DNA of 62,431 nt from an uncultured Elusimicrobia bacterium (GCA_903917735.1 CAIXBR010000021.1:1-62431), one strand, 5' to 3'. Shown: positions 46,329-55,280, counted from the stretch's first letter. Translations and numbers: made by a program. The notes: generated by a model from the letters alone, not told the origin.

Positions 46329-46706
46329 TTACCTTGCCGCTATGGCTTCTATCTCTACCAGGGCCGCCTTGGGCAGGGCTTTTACTTCTATTGTGGCCCG
46401 CGCGGGGGGGTCCTTAATAAAAAATTTGCCGTAAGTCTCGTTCATCTGGGCGAACTGGCCGAGGTCGGCCATGAAGACGGTGGTCTTTACTATGTTCTCC
46501 AGCGCCAGGCCCTCGGCTTTAAGTATGGCTTCCAGATTCTTTATGACGGCCTCGGTCTGGGCTTTTATTTCGGCCGGGGCCATGGTGCCCGTGGCCGGAT
46601 CTATAGGGAGCTGTCCGGAAATGAAGATGAGGCCGCCGGCTTCCACGGCCTGCGAGTAGGGGCCGATGGCGGCGGGGGCGTTCTTTGTGGAAACTATTTT
46701 TTTCAC
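46329..46706 (-). CDS. ridA: RidA family enamine/imine deaminase
   Basis: A 125-residue protein of the YjgF/YER057c/UK114 family. GPYSQAVEAGGLIFISGQLP (15-34), NLEAILKAEGL and PPARATIEVKALPKAALVEIE (conserved Arg near 103 and Glu near 119) are all present. It forms trimers that hydrolyse reactive enamines made by PLP enzymes such as threonine dehydratase. The start is the ATG at 46706. It lies two bases downstream of the DUF6485 gene stop, co-oriented. Confidence 0.93.
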   Translation of the reverse strand: MKKIVSTKNAPAAIGPYSQAVEAGGLIFISGQLPIDPATGTMAPAEIKAQTEAVIKNLEAILKAEGLALENIVKTTVFMADLGQFAQMNETYGKFFIKDPPARATIEVKALPKAALVEIEAIAAR

Positions 46707-46708
46707 GG

Positions 46709-46906
46709 TCAGTTCCTTTTTGAAGTGCGGATGAAATTTTCTATGGAGCGGTCGTAAGTGCGCTCCGCCGCCGGGGTGAAGAAACAGCCGGGCAGTTCGC
46801 CGAGCTCCCTGTGGTACGCCGCGCAGTCGCAGCAGGCGCCTTTACGCGGGCGGGGTTCATAGGTGCAGGCGCAATTCTGAGAGTTGGTCCCTTTTTTACA
46901 TTCCAT
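46709..46906 (-). CDS. DUF6485 small cysteine-rich protein
   Basis: A 65-residue protein starting [20 protein letters not shown]. Seven cysteines (CKK...C-x-C...CC-x-C...C) in the first 50 residues, then a charged helix, match DUF6485, a small protein likely to bind zinc or an Fe-S cluster. The open frame continues 27 codons upstream, but the ATG at 46906 gives the usual length. Function unknown; it seems to be co-transcribed with ridA. Confidence 0.75.
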   Translation of the reverse strand: MECKKGTNSQNCACTYEPRPRKGACCDCAAYHRELGELPGCFFTPAAERTYDRSIENFIRTSKRN

Positions 46907-47050
46907 ATGACTTTCGCGACTATAATATATTACCAAAATTAGCGGCCGCGAACAGGCATTTGCCGGGCGGCGTGCCCTGCCCCGCACAAGCCTGCTGGCC
47001 TATTCTCTTTGTGTTTGCCGCTGACCGGATATTTTTTTGCGGCGGGGGGA

Positions 47051-47080
47051 CTGGCAGATACCGGAAAAACCATATATACT
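47051..47080 (+). promoter_or_regulatory. Candidate sigma-70 promoter of the first array gene
   Basis: CTGGCA (47051-47056), an 18-base spacer and TATACT (47075-47080) lie 107 bases before the ATG at 47187. The 280-base gap 46907-47186 holds no other gene. Confidence 0.45.
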
Positions 47081-47186
47081 ATCTGGTGAAAGCGCTTGCG
47101 GTCCTCGTGCGCTGAGCGGATTTTCCGGGCCTCCGGCATATTTTGCCTGTTCAGAGAGGCGCCCGGCTATTTTCGGGGTGCGGATT

Positions 47187-48740
47187 ATGGAAAATAAAAA
47201 ACCTTTTTTGATCCTTGTGTTTGCCCTGGTGCTTTTTGTCTCGGGCGGGTTCCTGCTCCTTGTTCATGTCGGCATGGAGGGAAGAACATCCCGGGAGATG
47301 CATTACGATTTTAACTTTCACGGAGCGGCGCTGGCGGCTTCCACCTATTTTAAGGATTTTGAACGCGGAGGGGCGGCGGTAAAAAAGAGGGCCGGCAGCA
47401 TTCTGTATGGTTTTCTCGGCGGCGGCGGAGAAACGGCCCCCGCCGCTCCCGACTCCAGGACCGCGCAGCGCGAAGTAGGACAGAACGCGGGGGCGGAGCA
47501 GGGCGCGGAAGGTGATGCGTTCGAACAGTATTATAAGAAGCATTACTCCAAGGATTACGGGAACGGCGACTCGCCTGATTCAGCCTCCGGTCCCGCGCCC
47601 GCCTCGTGGGCGGATGTGGAAGGGGGCGGCTCGTCCACGGGCGGCGGCGAAGGGCCCGGGAACGGGGCCGCGCCGCAGGGCAGGTCAGGGAAAAACGCTA
47701 AAAAAGGCGAGGAGGCAGCTGCTGCTTCTCCGGGCGCGGAGCCCGCTTCGGGGCCGCACCCCGGTTTCGGAGGGCCGGCCTCCGGCGGAGGCGTCCCGGC
47801 CGCGCACAGAATGTACGCTTCACTCCCGGCAAAGAACGCCCAGGCGAATTCCGGCCAGAATTACGGGGCCCAGCCCGGGTATGGCGGCGGTGCTTTCGCG
47901 TCCGGAGACAAAAACGGGAAATTGTCCGGCATGCCCGGCGGCGGCGACGGCGGCGCGCTTAATGGCGCTTCTGAAAAGATGAAGACCGGCGGGCAAAGCG
48001 ATTTTAACGCCAAGGCGGGCGGAGGAGCCTCGGCCGCGGCGGCGGGCGCGGGCGGGAAGGCCGCCCTGGCGGCTTCCGGGCCGCAGCAGGCTTCCACGGA
48101 TGGCAAGGGCGCGGATAAGGCCGGCGATAAAACGGCGGATAAGGCCGCGAAAACGGATGCCGGTTCCGGGGCCGCCGCGTCCGACGATTCTCCTGCCGGT
48201 GTTTCATCGTACGATCCCTCGTCCGGAGCCCAGAATGTTTTGAAGGCCGTAGAGTCGGAAAAACTTAACGGGAAGGATGTCAATTTCGTTTCAGCTGACG
48301 ACTCCGCGGCCGTGCCGGAAGAAAGCCTGCTTAAAGCCGGTGCCAGCTCAGGCGATAACGCGGAAAAAGACCTTTCCGCGGCGGACACTTCCCCGGATCC
48401 GGAAACGTTCTCCAGTCTTTCCGAAGCGCGCAAGACGGAACTAAAAAAAGAGGTGCATACCTTTCTGGCAAAGGTCGAAAACAAGTATGGAAAAATGCAG
48501 CCGAGCGGTATTCTTTATACTTCCTGCAAGAGCGGCCCCGAGGTTTGCAGCGCGCATGCGCTGACCGAAGGTTATCTGACCATGACTACCGTTAAGGGGG
48601 CTACGCTGGTCACGGCGCTTAAGTACGTGAAAGGAAAGTGGCGGATGTACACTGTGGATTTTAAAAGCCCGGCTTCCGGAAGCGTCAAGCCGCCGGCAGT
48701 AAATACCGGCGGGGAAGTTGCGAACGACGAAGAACCGTAA
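47187..48740 (+). CDS. Array protein 1: anchored Gly/Ala/Ser-rich protein with C-terminal Cys domain
   Basis: A 517-residue protein of no known family. Residues ~7-27 form one transmembrane anchor (N-terminus in, rest out), then NFHGAALAASTYFKDFE (43-59), a segment that resembles NFYYGGARESVSSFFK of array protein 2. Residues ~80-400 are low-complexity Gly/Ala/Ser/Pro. The last ~100 residues look folded, with CKSGPEVC and LKYVKGKWRMYTVDF. It is separated from the other six array genes by a Mur ligase gene and a flavoprotein gene. It has its own promoter and a terminator at 48780. Probably an envelope protein; function unknown. Confidence 0.72.
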   Translation: MENKKPFLILVFALVLFVSGGFLLLVHVGMEGRTSREMHYDFNFHGAALAASTYFKDFERGGAAVKKRAGSILYGFLGGGGETAPAAPDSRTAQREVGQNAGAEQGAEGDAFEQYYKKHYSKDYGNGDSPDSASGPAPASWADVEGGGSSTGGGEGPGNGAAPQGRSGKNAKKGEEAAAASPGAEPASGPHPGFGGPASGGGVPAAHRMYASLPAKNAQANSGQNYGAQPGYGGGAFASGDKNGKLSGMPGGGDGGALNGASEKMKTGGQSDFNAKAGGGASAAAAGAGGKAALAASGPQQASTDGKGADKAGDKTADKAAKTDAGSGAAASDDSPAGVSSYDPSSGAQNVLKAVESEKLNGKDVNFVSADDSAAVPEESLLKAGASSGDNAEKDLSAADTSPDPETFSSLSEARKTELKKEVHTFLAKVENKYGKMQPSGILYTSCKSGPEVCSAHALTEGYLTMTTVKGATLVTALKYVKGKWRMYTVDFKSPASGSVKPPAVNTGGEVANDEEP

Positions 48741-48779
48741 GCTGACCGGCACCTGTTCCCATCAGCGGAATGCGAGTGC

Positions 48780-48800
48780 GGGCGTAAAAACGCCCTTTAT
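48780..48800 (+). terminator. Terminator hairpin after array gene 1
   Basis: GGGCG (48780-48784), a TAAAAA loop and CGCCC (48791-48795) are followed by TTTAT. The stem is short but well placed, 40 bases after the stop. Confidence 0.5.
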
Positions 48801-48904
48801 CCCGCCCGATTCTGTCAAGAGCCTTACTTAACAAACACCCGGCGGATCCGGAGCCCGTCCGGCAGCTCTTGCCCCGCTTCGCATAATTATCAATAATTTT
48901 AACA

Positions 48905-50254
48905 ATGCGCGATACAATACATTTTTCCGGCATCGGCGGGGTCGGCATGAGCGCTCTGGCCCAGGTGGCCGCCATGGAGGGGCGTTCCGTGAGCGGCTCC
49001 GACAGGGATTTCGACCGCGGGCGCAACTTGACGGTTAAGGCCGCGCTTGCGGCCCTCGGCATAAAGATCTTCCCTCAGGACGGCTCCGGCATAAACGACA
49101 GGACCTCCGAGCTGGCTCTTTCCACCGCTATAGAGGATTCCAACCCGGAAGTGGTAGGGGCGAAAGAGGCGGGGCTGAAAATAACCCACCGCTCCGAGCT
49201 GCTTTCTGCTCAGGTCAACAAGTCCGACACTATAGCCGTGGCCGGCACCAGCGGCAAATCCACCGCGGCCGCTATGCTTTTCGCCGTGCTCGAGGCCGGC
49301 GGGCTGGGCCCTTCCATAATAACCGGCGGGGCGCTTGGCGCGCTTAAGGACCGGGGACTTATAGGCAACGCTTTCCGGGGTAAAGGCCGCGTGCTGGTGG
49401 TGGAAGCCGACGAGTCGGACGGCACCATCGTGCTCTATAAGCCCAAGACCGGCCTGCTGCTGAACATCAGCAAAGATCACAAGGACCTGGAAGACCTCAA
49501 TAAAATCTTCAAAGAATTCGCCGGCAACTGCGGCCGCGTAATAGTCAACGCCGACGACCCCGCGGCCTCGGGCCTGCTGCCGGACGCGGAGCGTTTCGGT
49601 TTCGACGCCGGCGGCTGGAAGGTGACGGATATAAAGGCAGGGCCTTTCTCTTCCGCTTTCAAAATAAACGGAGTGGCGTTCACCCTGCCCGCGCCCGGGC
49701 TTTACAATATCGAGAACGCTCTGGCGGCCTGCGCCGCCGCGGCCGCTTACGGGGTGGGGTTGGAAGCCTGCGCCGCGGGGCTTAAGGATTTCCGCGGCGT
49801 GGAGCGGCGTTTTGTGCTTATAGGCGAGAAGAACGGTGTAACGGTCATAGACGACTACGCGCATAACCCAGCCAAGATCTCCGCCCTGCTGAAGGCCCTG
49901 CACCAGGCGCCCGGGCGGCGCGTGCTGGCGGTCTACCAGCCGCACGGCTTCACGCCCACGCGGCATCTGAAGGCCGAGCTGATAGAAAGTTTCGCATCGG
50001 GGCTTAATCCGGGCGATATGCTGCTGATGCCTGAGATCTATTACGCTGGCGGCACGGTGACCAAGAATATCTCTTCAAAGGACATCTCCGACGCGGTGGC
50101 GCTTAAGGGGCACCGTACGGCTTTTTTTGAGAACCGCGCGGATATCCCGGCGGCGGTCTCAAAGCTGGCCCGGGCCGGAGACATAGTGGCCGTGTTGGGC
50201 GCGCGCGACGCCACGCTGGCGGCCTTTGCAGGGCAGATACTAGAGGCTCTTTAA
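48905..50254 (+). CDS. Mur ligase family protein, MurC/Mpl-like but divergent
   Basis: A 449-residue ATP-dependent ligase of the MurC type: GIGGVGMSALA (9-19) in domain 1, AVAGTSGKSTAAAM for ATP, EADESDGTIV for metal binding, GLYNIENALAA and DDYAHNPAKI in domains 2-3. The P-loop reads GTSGKST where MurC has GTHGKTT, and the H of the HN-x-x-N motif is replaced by Tyr, so it is not typical housekeeping MurC. MurC adds L-alanine to UDP-MurNAc, Mpl recycles tripeptide; the substrate here may differ. No Shine-Dalgarno is evident before the ATG. Confidence 0.78.
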   Translation: MRDTIHFSGIGGVGMSALAQVAAMEGRSVSGSDRDFDRGRNLTVKAALAALGIKIFPQDGSGINDRTSELALSTAIEDSNPEVVGAKEAGLKITHRSELLSAQVNKSDTIAVAGTSGKSTAAAMLFAVLEAGGLGPSIITGGALGALKDRGLIGNAFRGKGRVLVVEADESDGTIVLYKPKTGLLLNISKDHKDLEDLNKIFKEFAGNCGRVIVNADDPAASGLLPDAERFGFDAGGWKVTDIKAGPFSSAFKINGVAFTLPAPGLYNIENALAACAAAAAYGVGLEACAAGLKDFRGVERRFVLIGEKNGVTVIDDYAHNPAKISALLKALHQAPGRRVLAVYQPHGFTPTRHLKAELIESFASGLNPGDMLLMPEIYYAGGTVTKNISSKDISDAVALKGHRTAFFENRADIPAAVSKLARAGDIVAVLGARDATLAAFAGQILEAL

Positions 50255-50290
50255 GCCGCGGTTGCAAGATATATTTTTCAAGGAGAACAT

Positions 50291-51469
50291 ATGAAACCTG
50301 TCAAGATCACCGAAGGCGTCTATTCGCTGCGCGTCAACCATTTCAACAGGCACCAGTTTGATTCCCTGATCCCGCTGCCGGAGGGGACCAGCTACAACGC
50401 CTACCTGGTGAAAGGCGCCGAAAAGACCGCGCTCCTGGATAGCGCCGACCCCGAGAAAGCCGAAGTCCTTTTCAGCTATCTTAAGGAAGAGAAGAAAATA
50501 GACTACATCGTGTCCCACCACGCGGAACAGGACCATTCCGGCTCCATCCCGCAGGTTTTGGCCCGCTACCCGCAAGCCAAGGTAGTGACCAATCCTAAGT
50601 GTAAAGAATTCCTGATGACCCACCTGCACCTCCCGGCCGACAAGTTCATAGAGGTGAAGGACGGTGAGACGCTGTCTCTCGGGGGGAAGACGCTTGAATT
50701 CCTGTATATGCCCTGGGTGCACTGGCCCGAGACCATGGTGACCTACCTGCGCGAGGAGAAATGCCTTTTCTCCTGTGACTTCTTCGGCTCGCACCTGGCC
50801 ACCGGCGAGCTGTTCTCCGAGGCGCACCAGGTGTACGTGCCGATGAAGCGCTACTACGCGGAGATCATGATGCCGTTCCGCTCGAATATAAAGAACCACC
50901 TGGAGAAACTGGCGAAATACGATATTTCCTTCATAGCGCCCAGCCACGGCCCGGTGCACAACGACGCCAAATTCATAATGGATATATATAAGGATTGGGC
51001 GGTGAGCGAGCCGCATAACAAGGTGCTGGTGGCCTATATTTCCATGCACGGCAGCACCTATCTCCTGGTGAACCGCCTTATCAGCCGCCTGCAGGAAGCC
51101 GGGGTCTGCGTGGAGAAGATAAACCTTGACCAGTTCGACGAGGGCCGCGTGGCCATGGCGCTGGTGGACGCCGCCACCGTGGTGATAGGCACGCCCACGG
51201 TGCTTACCGGCCCGCATCCCAAGGCCGTTTACGCCGCGCACCTGGCGAACCTGTTGCGCCCCAAGACTAAATTCGTTTCCGTAGTGGGCTCTTTCGGTTG
51301 GGGCGGGCGCGCGGTGGAAACCATCGCCGGCCTTATCCCCAATCTCAAGGCGGAGGTCCTGAAGCCGGTGATGGTAAAAGGCCTCCCCACCGAGGCCGAC
51401 CTTAAGCAGGTGGACGAACTGGCGGCGCTTATAGTTGAGAAACATAAGGGCTTCCGCTCTGGGTCTTGA
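50291..51469 (+). CDS. fprA: Flavodiiron protein (A-type flavoprotein)
   Basis: A 392-residue enzyme with an N-terminal metallo-beta-lactamase-like diiron domain and a C-terminal flavodoxin domain. Diiron ligands are intact: HHAEQDHSG (H-x-E-x-D-H), WVHWPETM, CDFFGSH and PSHGPV. FMN-binding YISMHGSTYLLVNRL begins the flavodoxin part and VGSFGWGGRAVE follows. It reduces O2 to water or NO to N2O, protecting anaerobic or microaerobic cells. A SD-like AGGAG lies before the ATG. It shares no obvious role with the array around it. Confidence 0.92.
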   Translation: MKPVKITEGVYSLRVNHFNRHQFDSLIPLPEGTSYNAYLVKGAEKTALLDSADPEKAEVLFSYLKEEKKIDYIVSHHAEQDHSGSIPQVLARYPQAKVVTNPKCKEFLMTHLHLPADKFIEVKDGETLSLGGKTLEFLYMPWVHWPETMVTYLREEKCLFSCDFFGSHLATGELFSEAHQVYVPMKRYYAEIMMPFRSNIKNHLEKLAKYDISFIAPSHGPVHNDAKFIMDIYKDWAVSEPHNKVLVAYISMHGSTYLLVNRLISRLQEAGVCVEKINLDQFDEGRVAMALVDAATVVIGTPTVLTGPHPKAVYAAHLANLLRPKTKFVSVVGSFGWGGRAVETIAGLIPNLKAEVLKPVMVKGLPTEADLKQVDELAALIVEKHKGFRSGS

Positions 51470-51494
51470 AATTTCAGGTTTCGTCTGCTACACT
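51466..51494 (+). promoter_or_regulatory. Sigma-70 promoter before array gene 2
   Basis: TTGAAA (51466-51471), a 17-base spacer and TACACT (51489-51494) lie about 90 bases before the ATG at 51587. The -35 box overlaps the end of fprA. Confidence 0.6.
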
Positions 51495-51586
51495 CTAGAA
51501 TAAGAAACCTGCTTTTTCAGTTTCCCTGTTATGGGGAAGGGTGAAAAATGGGCCTATGGTTTTATTTGTGCCGGGGGGGGGAGTTT

Positions 51587-52777
51587 ATGGCCGACAATTC
51601 CAACAACAGAAAAAAGACGCTTATAGTAAGCGTGCTGCTTTTCCTTCTGGCCGGCGGCGGCATCTTCCTTTTTTTCGTGATCCAGGGTTCCAATGATATT
51701 ACGGGTTCCCAGAAGGGGAATTTCTACTATGGCGGCGCGCGCGAAAGTGTTTCGTCCTTCTTTAAATATATAGGCATAGCTTCCGATGACGAAGATGCCG
51801 TCACCAAAAAATATGTGACGGCCATGGCAAAGGCGAGAGGTGTAGCGGATGGCACGGCTGCCGTTGCCGCGGATGTTTCGGACTGGATGGCTCCATCCGG
51901 CGGCGGCGCGAAATCCGCATCCGCTTCGGCGCCGGCAAGGGGGGCTACCTCCGTCCCTAAAATGGGCGGCGGCGGCGCTTCCGGGGTGGGCGGAACTGGC
52001 GCGGGAGGGTCCAAATCCTCGGGCGGGGCTTCCCGTTTCGGTGAAGGCTCCGACAAAAGCAACACAAAGATCACGGGCAATGCCGCGTCGGGGGCGGGCG
52101 GGCCCGCCGGCAAGGGGTCGTTCATGGCGCTGTCCCACACGCGGGCCATGCTGGGCGACGGCCTGAACAGCGGTTCCGCCATGACGGCCAAGGGCAAATG
52201 GGATTCAAGTTTCGGGGTCGGGAATTCCGCAAGAGGCTCCGAACTGGCATACGGGAAGAGCGGCCTTGTTGGCCTGGACAAGATAAAGAAAGGAGAGGTG
52301 GATAACCTCAAGACTACGGATATTAAATCGCTTAAAACTCCCGAGCCGGGGGCTTTCAAAGAGGATAAGGCCGCGGAAAAAAAAGACGTGGGTCTTCAAA
52401 AAGCCAAAGATACTACTGAAGCCGACGCGAAAAAAGCCCTGGCTGAATCGCTTGCGAAGTCGGCGGCCACCCCCACTTCAGGGACGGCCGGCGACGATTC
52501 ACGCGCTGGGGGGGAGAAGCCGCCAGCCGAGGTATTGAAAGACGCCAAAAGCGCGTCCTGCACTTCTCCCTGCGCCCTGCCCGGCACCACGATGCAAATG
52601 CAGGATAAGACGGTAAGTTTAAGCAAGTACGAAGGCGGCTACAAAGCCCAATATGACGGAGTGCTGACGGATTCTACGTCCGGAAAGACCTGCACTTACC
52701 AGCAGGTAGTGGTGATGCCTTCTAACGGGGGGCAGAAGTCCGTGGAGAGCACGGCGCTGAGCCCGAGTTGCTTTTAA
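51587..52777 (+). CDS. Array protein 2: anchored Gly/Ala/Ser-rich protein with C-terminal Cys domain
   Basis: A 396-residue protein of no known family. A transmembrane anchor at ~11-33 is followed by NFYYGGARESVSSFFKYIG (45-63), similar to the juxtamembrane segment of array protein 1. VPKMG (123-127) is one copy of the VP(K/R)M motif also seen in proteins 4 and 7. Residues ~100-330 are low-complexity. The C-terminus has SCTSPCAL and a TVSLSKYEGGYKAQYDG strand-rich part, like protein 1. I chose the ATG at 51587, which has GGGGGGGAG before it, over an ATG 13 codons upstream. Function unknown; likely extracytoplasmic. Confidence 0.7.
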   Translation: MADNSNNRKKTLIVSVLLFLLAGGGIFLFFVIQGSNDITGSQKGNFYYGGARESVSSFFKYIGIASDDEDAVTKKYVTAMAKARGVADGTAAVAADVSDWMAPSGGGAKSASASAPARGATSVPKMGGGGASGVGGTGAGGSKSSGGASRFGEGSDKSNTKITGNAASGAGGPAGKGSFMALSHTRAMLGDGLNSGSAMTAKGKWDSSFGVGNSARGSELAYGKSGLVGLDKIKKGEVDNLKTTDIKSLKTPEPGAFKEDKAAEKKDVGLQKAKDTTEADAKKALAESLAKSAATPTSGTAGDDSRAGGEKPPAEVLKDAKSASCTSPCALPGTTMQMQDKTVSLSKYEGGYKAQYDGVLTDSTSGKTCTYQQVVVMPSNGGQKSVESTALSPSCF

Positions 52778-52781
52778 GCCC

Positions 52782-52810
52782 TTGACAAGTCAAGTTTTGT
52801 GTGCTATAAC
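52782..52810 (+). promoter_or_regulatory. Near-consensus sigma-70 promoter before array gene 3
   Basis: TTGACA (52782-52787), exactly 17 bases, then TATAAC (52805-52810). This is the strongest promoter in the window; start of transcription would be near 52817, giving a leader of about 98 bases. It begins right after the stop of array gene 2. Confidence 0.85.
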
Positions 52811-52914
52811 ATCATTGAAAAATCAACTTTGACCTGAACGTCCCGGGGACTGTGTCAGGAAAAGTTTAGGCTTGTTTATGCGGGGAAAGAATGCGGGGAT
52901 GAATAGGCGGGGTT

Positions 52915-53847
52915 ATGATGAAATTCCAGAATAAAAAATCAAAATCTACGCAGTATGTCATCGGCGGCTCTGTGGCCGTGATCATACTCGCCCTTTGGAT
53001 ATCTATCCCGCTTATGAGCGGGTCTTCCATGGACGGGTCGGTCTCGGCCGGCAACCCATTCAAGTCAAAGGTGGCGGATCTCTCGGCGCTTAGCGATATC
53101 CCCTCCGAGAACGGAGCTCCTGGCTCGCCGCTGAGCGGGGAGATGATAAACAACCCGGCTACCTCGGGCGAGGATATAGCTTCTTCTCTTTTCCGGTCCG
53201 GCCCCGGCGATGAAGAATCGGCCAAGGCCTCAGCTTCCTCCTCAGCGGACGCCGGTGGGGCCGCCGCCCCGGCGCCCTCCTCCTCGGCCGGCGCTCCGGC
53301 CCATTCGGGCGGGCCGGCAGGCAAGCTTAGCGCCGCTCCGTCCATTACGGGCGGCAATTCCAATTCAATGACAGCCGGAGGCATGCACAGCAAGTTCTTC
53401 GGTTCCGGCAATCAGAAATCAGAGTTCGCGCCGACTACTGGTCCCGACCTGAAGAAGATGGGGGCTGGCGATAAAAAAAGCATGCTTATCGCCATGCTGG
53501 GCAACAGTTCCGACAAGAGCCAGCTGGCCGCCAAAACCGGCAACATGGACTCCGCCAAGGGCGGCGCCGCTTCGGCTTTCGGCGCTTCGGCCAAAGGCGA
53601 TACTTCCAATTACGATAACGGACTGGAGGATAAGGCCATGCAGTCGGGGCTTCAACTGGGGCAGACGGCCCAGGACCTGAAGAAGAACGACCCCAGCCTC
53701 AGCAAGACCAAGGTCACCCCTCCGTCCGCGCCTTCAAATGCCACTGATGAAAGCGCGGAGATGAAAAAAGAAATAATGAAGATGATCATACAGATGGTTC
53801 TTCAGTCGGCGCTGGGCCTTGTTTTCGGAATTCCCGGGAAAGCATAA
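52915..53847 (+). CDS. Array protein 3: anchored Gly/Ala/Ser-rich protein
   Basis: A 310-residue protein of no known family. A basic N-terminus (MMKFQNKKSKSTQ) and a transmembrane segment (~15-34) are followed by a long Ser/Ala/Gly/Pro part. LKKNDPSLSKTKVTPPSAP near 260-280 resembles LKASDPSLNSNNSTVPAVP of protein 4. The C-terminus is hydrophobic (KMIIQMVLQSALGLVFG). It follows a near-consensus promoter, and a GCGGGG site precedes two adjacent ATG codons; either could be the start. It is probably the first gene of the 3-6 transcript. Confidence 0.7.
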   Translation: MMKFQNKKSKSTQYVIGGSVAVIILALWISIPLMSGSSMDGSVSAGNPFKSKVADLSALSDIPSENGAPGSPLSGEMINNPATSGEDIASSLFRSGPGDEESAKASASSSADAGGAAAPAPSSSAGAPAHSGGPAGKLSAAPSITGGNSNSMTAGGMHSKFFGSGNQKSEFAPTTGPDLKKMGAGDKKSMLIAMLGNSSDKSQLAAKTGNMDSAKGGAASAFGASAKGDTSNYDNGLEDKAMQSGLQLGQTAQDLKKNDPSLSKTKVTPPSAPSNATDESAEMKKEIMKMIIQMVLQSALGLVFGIPGKA

Positions 53848-53873
53848 GCTGCGGTTCATTTTGGAGGAGTATT

Positions 53874-55280
53874 ATGAACAACTATAATGAAAAAGAAGAA
53901 AAAAAAGGCGGGGCGCTCCCCTGGCTTTCCAATATTTTCAGGGGCGGCTCGTCCTCAATGGGCGGGGCCTCCTCGGGGTTCGGCTCCTCCGGCGGTCTGG
54001 CCGGGCTCTTCGCTACCAAGGCCGGTATAGTCGGCATGGTGCTCGGCGGCGCTACCATAGCCGCAGGCGTGGGCGTGCTCTATAATTTCATAGGCCCCTC
54101 CTCCAAACCGGTCTACTCGCCGGAACTCTTCCAGAGCAGTTACTATGAGGAAGAATCTTCCAAGGCCGGGCTTGAGCGCTCCAAATCCCACGACGCCTCG
54201 GCGGCGGCTTCCTCTACTCTTGATATGTTCAAGGAGCAGGCCAGGAAAGACGGCCTGGGCCTGGCTTCAGAAGCCGGAGATTCGGATAAAGCCAACGCCT
54301 CGGCCGAGAATCCGGCCGCGGCTGACGGCGCGGCAGCGGCTTCCGCGGACGCTCCCGCAGCGGGCGGCGCTCCCGCAGCGGGCGGCGCTCCCGGAGCGGG
54401 CGGAGTACCTAAAATGCAGGCCTCCTCAGGCTTCGGAGGCAAGGGCGGCGGCGGCGGCAGCGGCACCTCTGTTCCCAGGATGCAGGGCGGCGGCGGGCTT
54501 TCGGGCGGCATAGGGGCTAAATTCGACTCCGTATATCGTCCGCCGGTGCAGGCGAATGGCGGCAAGGTTTCGGGTATGTCCGCTTCGGCCGCCAGGGTCA
54601 GCAATTCCCCGAAATATGCGGTTCCCAATTTCAACAAGAAAGGCGCCTACGGCCAGGCCAAGTATGCCGGCAAGCTGGGCGGTAAAGCCGCCTACTCGGC
54701 CGACGGGTCCGGTGCGCGTTCAGCGGCTACCAACGCCTTTTCCGGCGAAACGACAGGCTCCGGGGATGCCGGCAGCGCAGCTACCGGCGCGGGTCTAGGC
54801 GGCGCCGGGGTTTCCGGCGGCCAGAACCTGAAAGCCAGCGATCCAAGCCTGAACAGCAACAACTCTACCGTGCCGGCCGTTCCCGACCCCACCAAGTCCA
54901 ACCCATGGCAGAAGTACGAAGACATGGCCATGAAGAACCTGATGTATGGCGCGATAGCTCTGATAATAGCCAAAATACTCGGCAAGATAGCTCAGAAAGT
55001 AGCCTGGCTGTACTATGCCGCTGTGGCTGCAGTAGCCGCCACCATCTTCTTCGCTATGAAGGTCATCTTTGCCGGCTACAAGATGTATTCTACCTACGGA
55101 CAGAAGATGATGGGCGGCATATATATACTAACCGGCGTAATGCTGATCATGCAGGCGTGGAACTCCCTTTGCGGTATGGCCGACGACGCCACTACCGCCG
55201 GCGGCGGTACGCAGCTCGGAACCGGTTGCAGTTGGCTTAGCGGTCTGCAGGGTATGGGCATTCCCATGGGGGGACTGTAA
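53874..55280 (+). CDS. Array protein 4: Gly/Ala/Ser-rich protein with C-terminal membrane domain
   Basis: A 468-residue protein of no known family. The N-terminus MNNYNEKEEKKGGALPWL matches those of proteins 5 and 7. GGLAGLFATKAGIVGMVLGG starts the first membrane segment (~46-72). LDMFK (116-120) and AYSADGSGARS (273-283) are shared motifs; VPKMQ (178-182) and VPRMQ (200-204) are two copies of the VP(K/R)M motif. After NPWQ (343-346) come three helices, with GQKM (409-412) and two cysteines at the end. Tandem 18-base DNA repeats encode APAAGG units. A GGAGG site fixes the start. Confidence 0.72.
   Translation: MNNYNEKEEKKGGALPWLSNIFRGGSSSMGGASSGFGSSGGLAGLFATKAGIVGMVLGGATIAAGVGVLYNFIGPSSKPVYSPELFQSSYYEEESSKAGLERSKSHDASAAASSTLDMFKEQARKDGLGLASEAGDSDKANASAENPAAADGAAAASADAPAAGGAPAAGGAPGAGGVPKMQASSGFGGKGGGGGSGTSVPRMQGGGGLSGGIGAKFDSVYRPPVQANGGKVSGMSASAARVSNSPKYAVPNFNKKGAYGQAKYAGKLGGKAAYSADGSGARSAATNAFSGETTGSGDAGSAATGAGLGGAGVSGGQNLKASDPSLNSNNSTVPAVPDPTKSNPWQKYEDMAMKNLMYGAIALIIAKILGKIAQKVAWLYYAAVAAVAATIFFAMKVIFAGYKMYSTYGQKMMGGIYILTGVMLIMQAWNSLCGMADDATTAGGGTQLGTGCSWLSGLQGMGIPMGGL
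54351..54404 (+). repeat. Tandem 18-base coding repeat in array gene 4
   Basis: Three units of GCTCCCGCAGCGGGCGGC (the third with two changes) lie in a row and encode APAAGG-APAAGG-APGAGG. Unit number could vary by slipped replication. Confidence 0.85.

Noticed and set aside
52861..52914. Short leader frame before array gene 3
   Set aside because: It overlaps the array gene start and lacks a ribosome-binding site or a meaningful peptide.
54351..54404. Tandem repeats as a possible CRISPR array
   Set aside because: Units touch with no spacers, lie in frame inside a coding gene and encode APAAGG.
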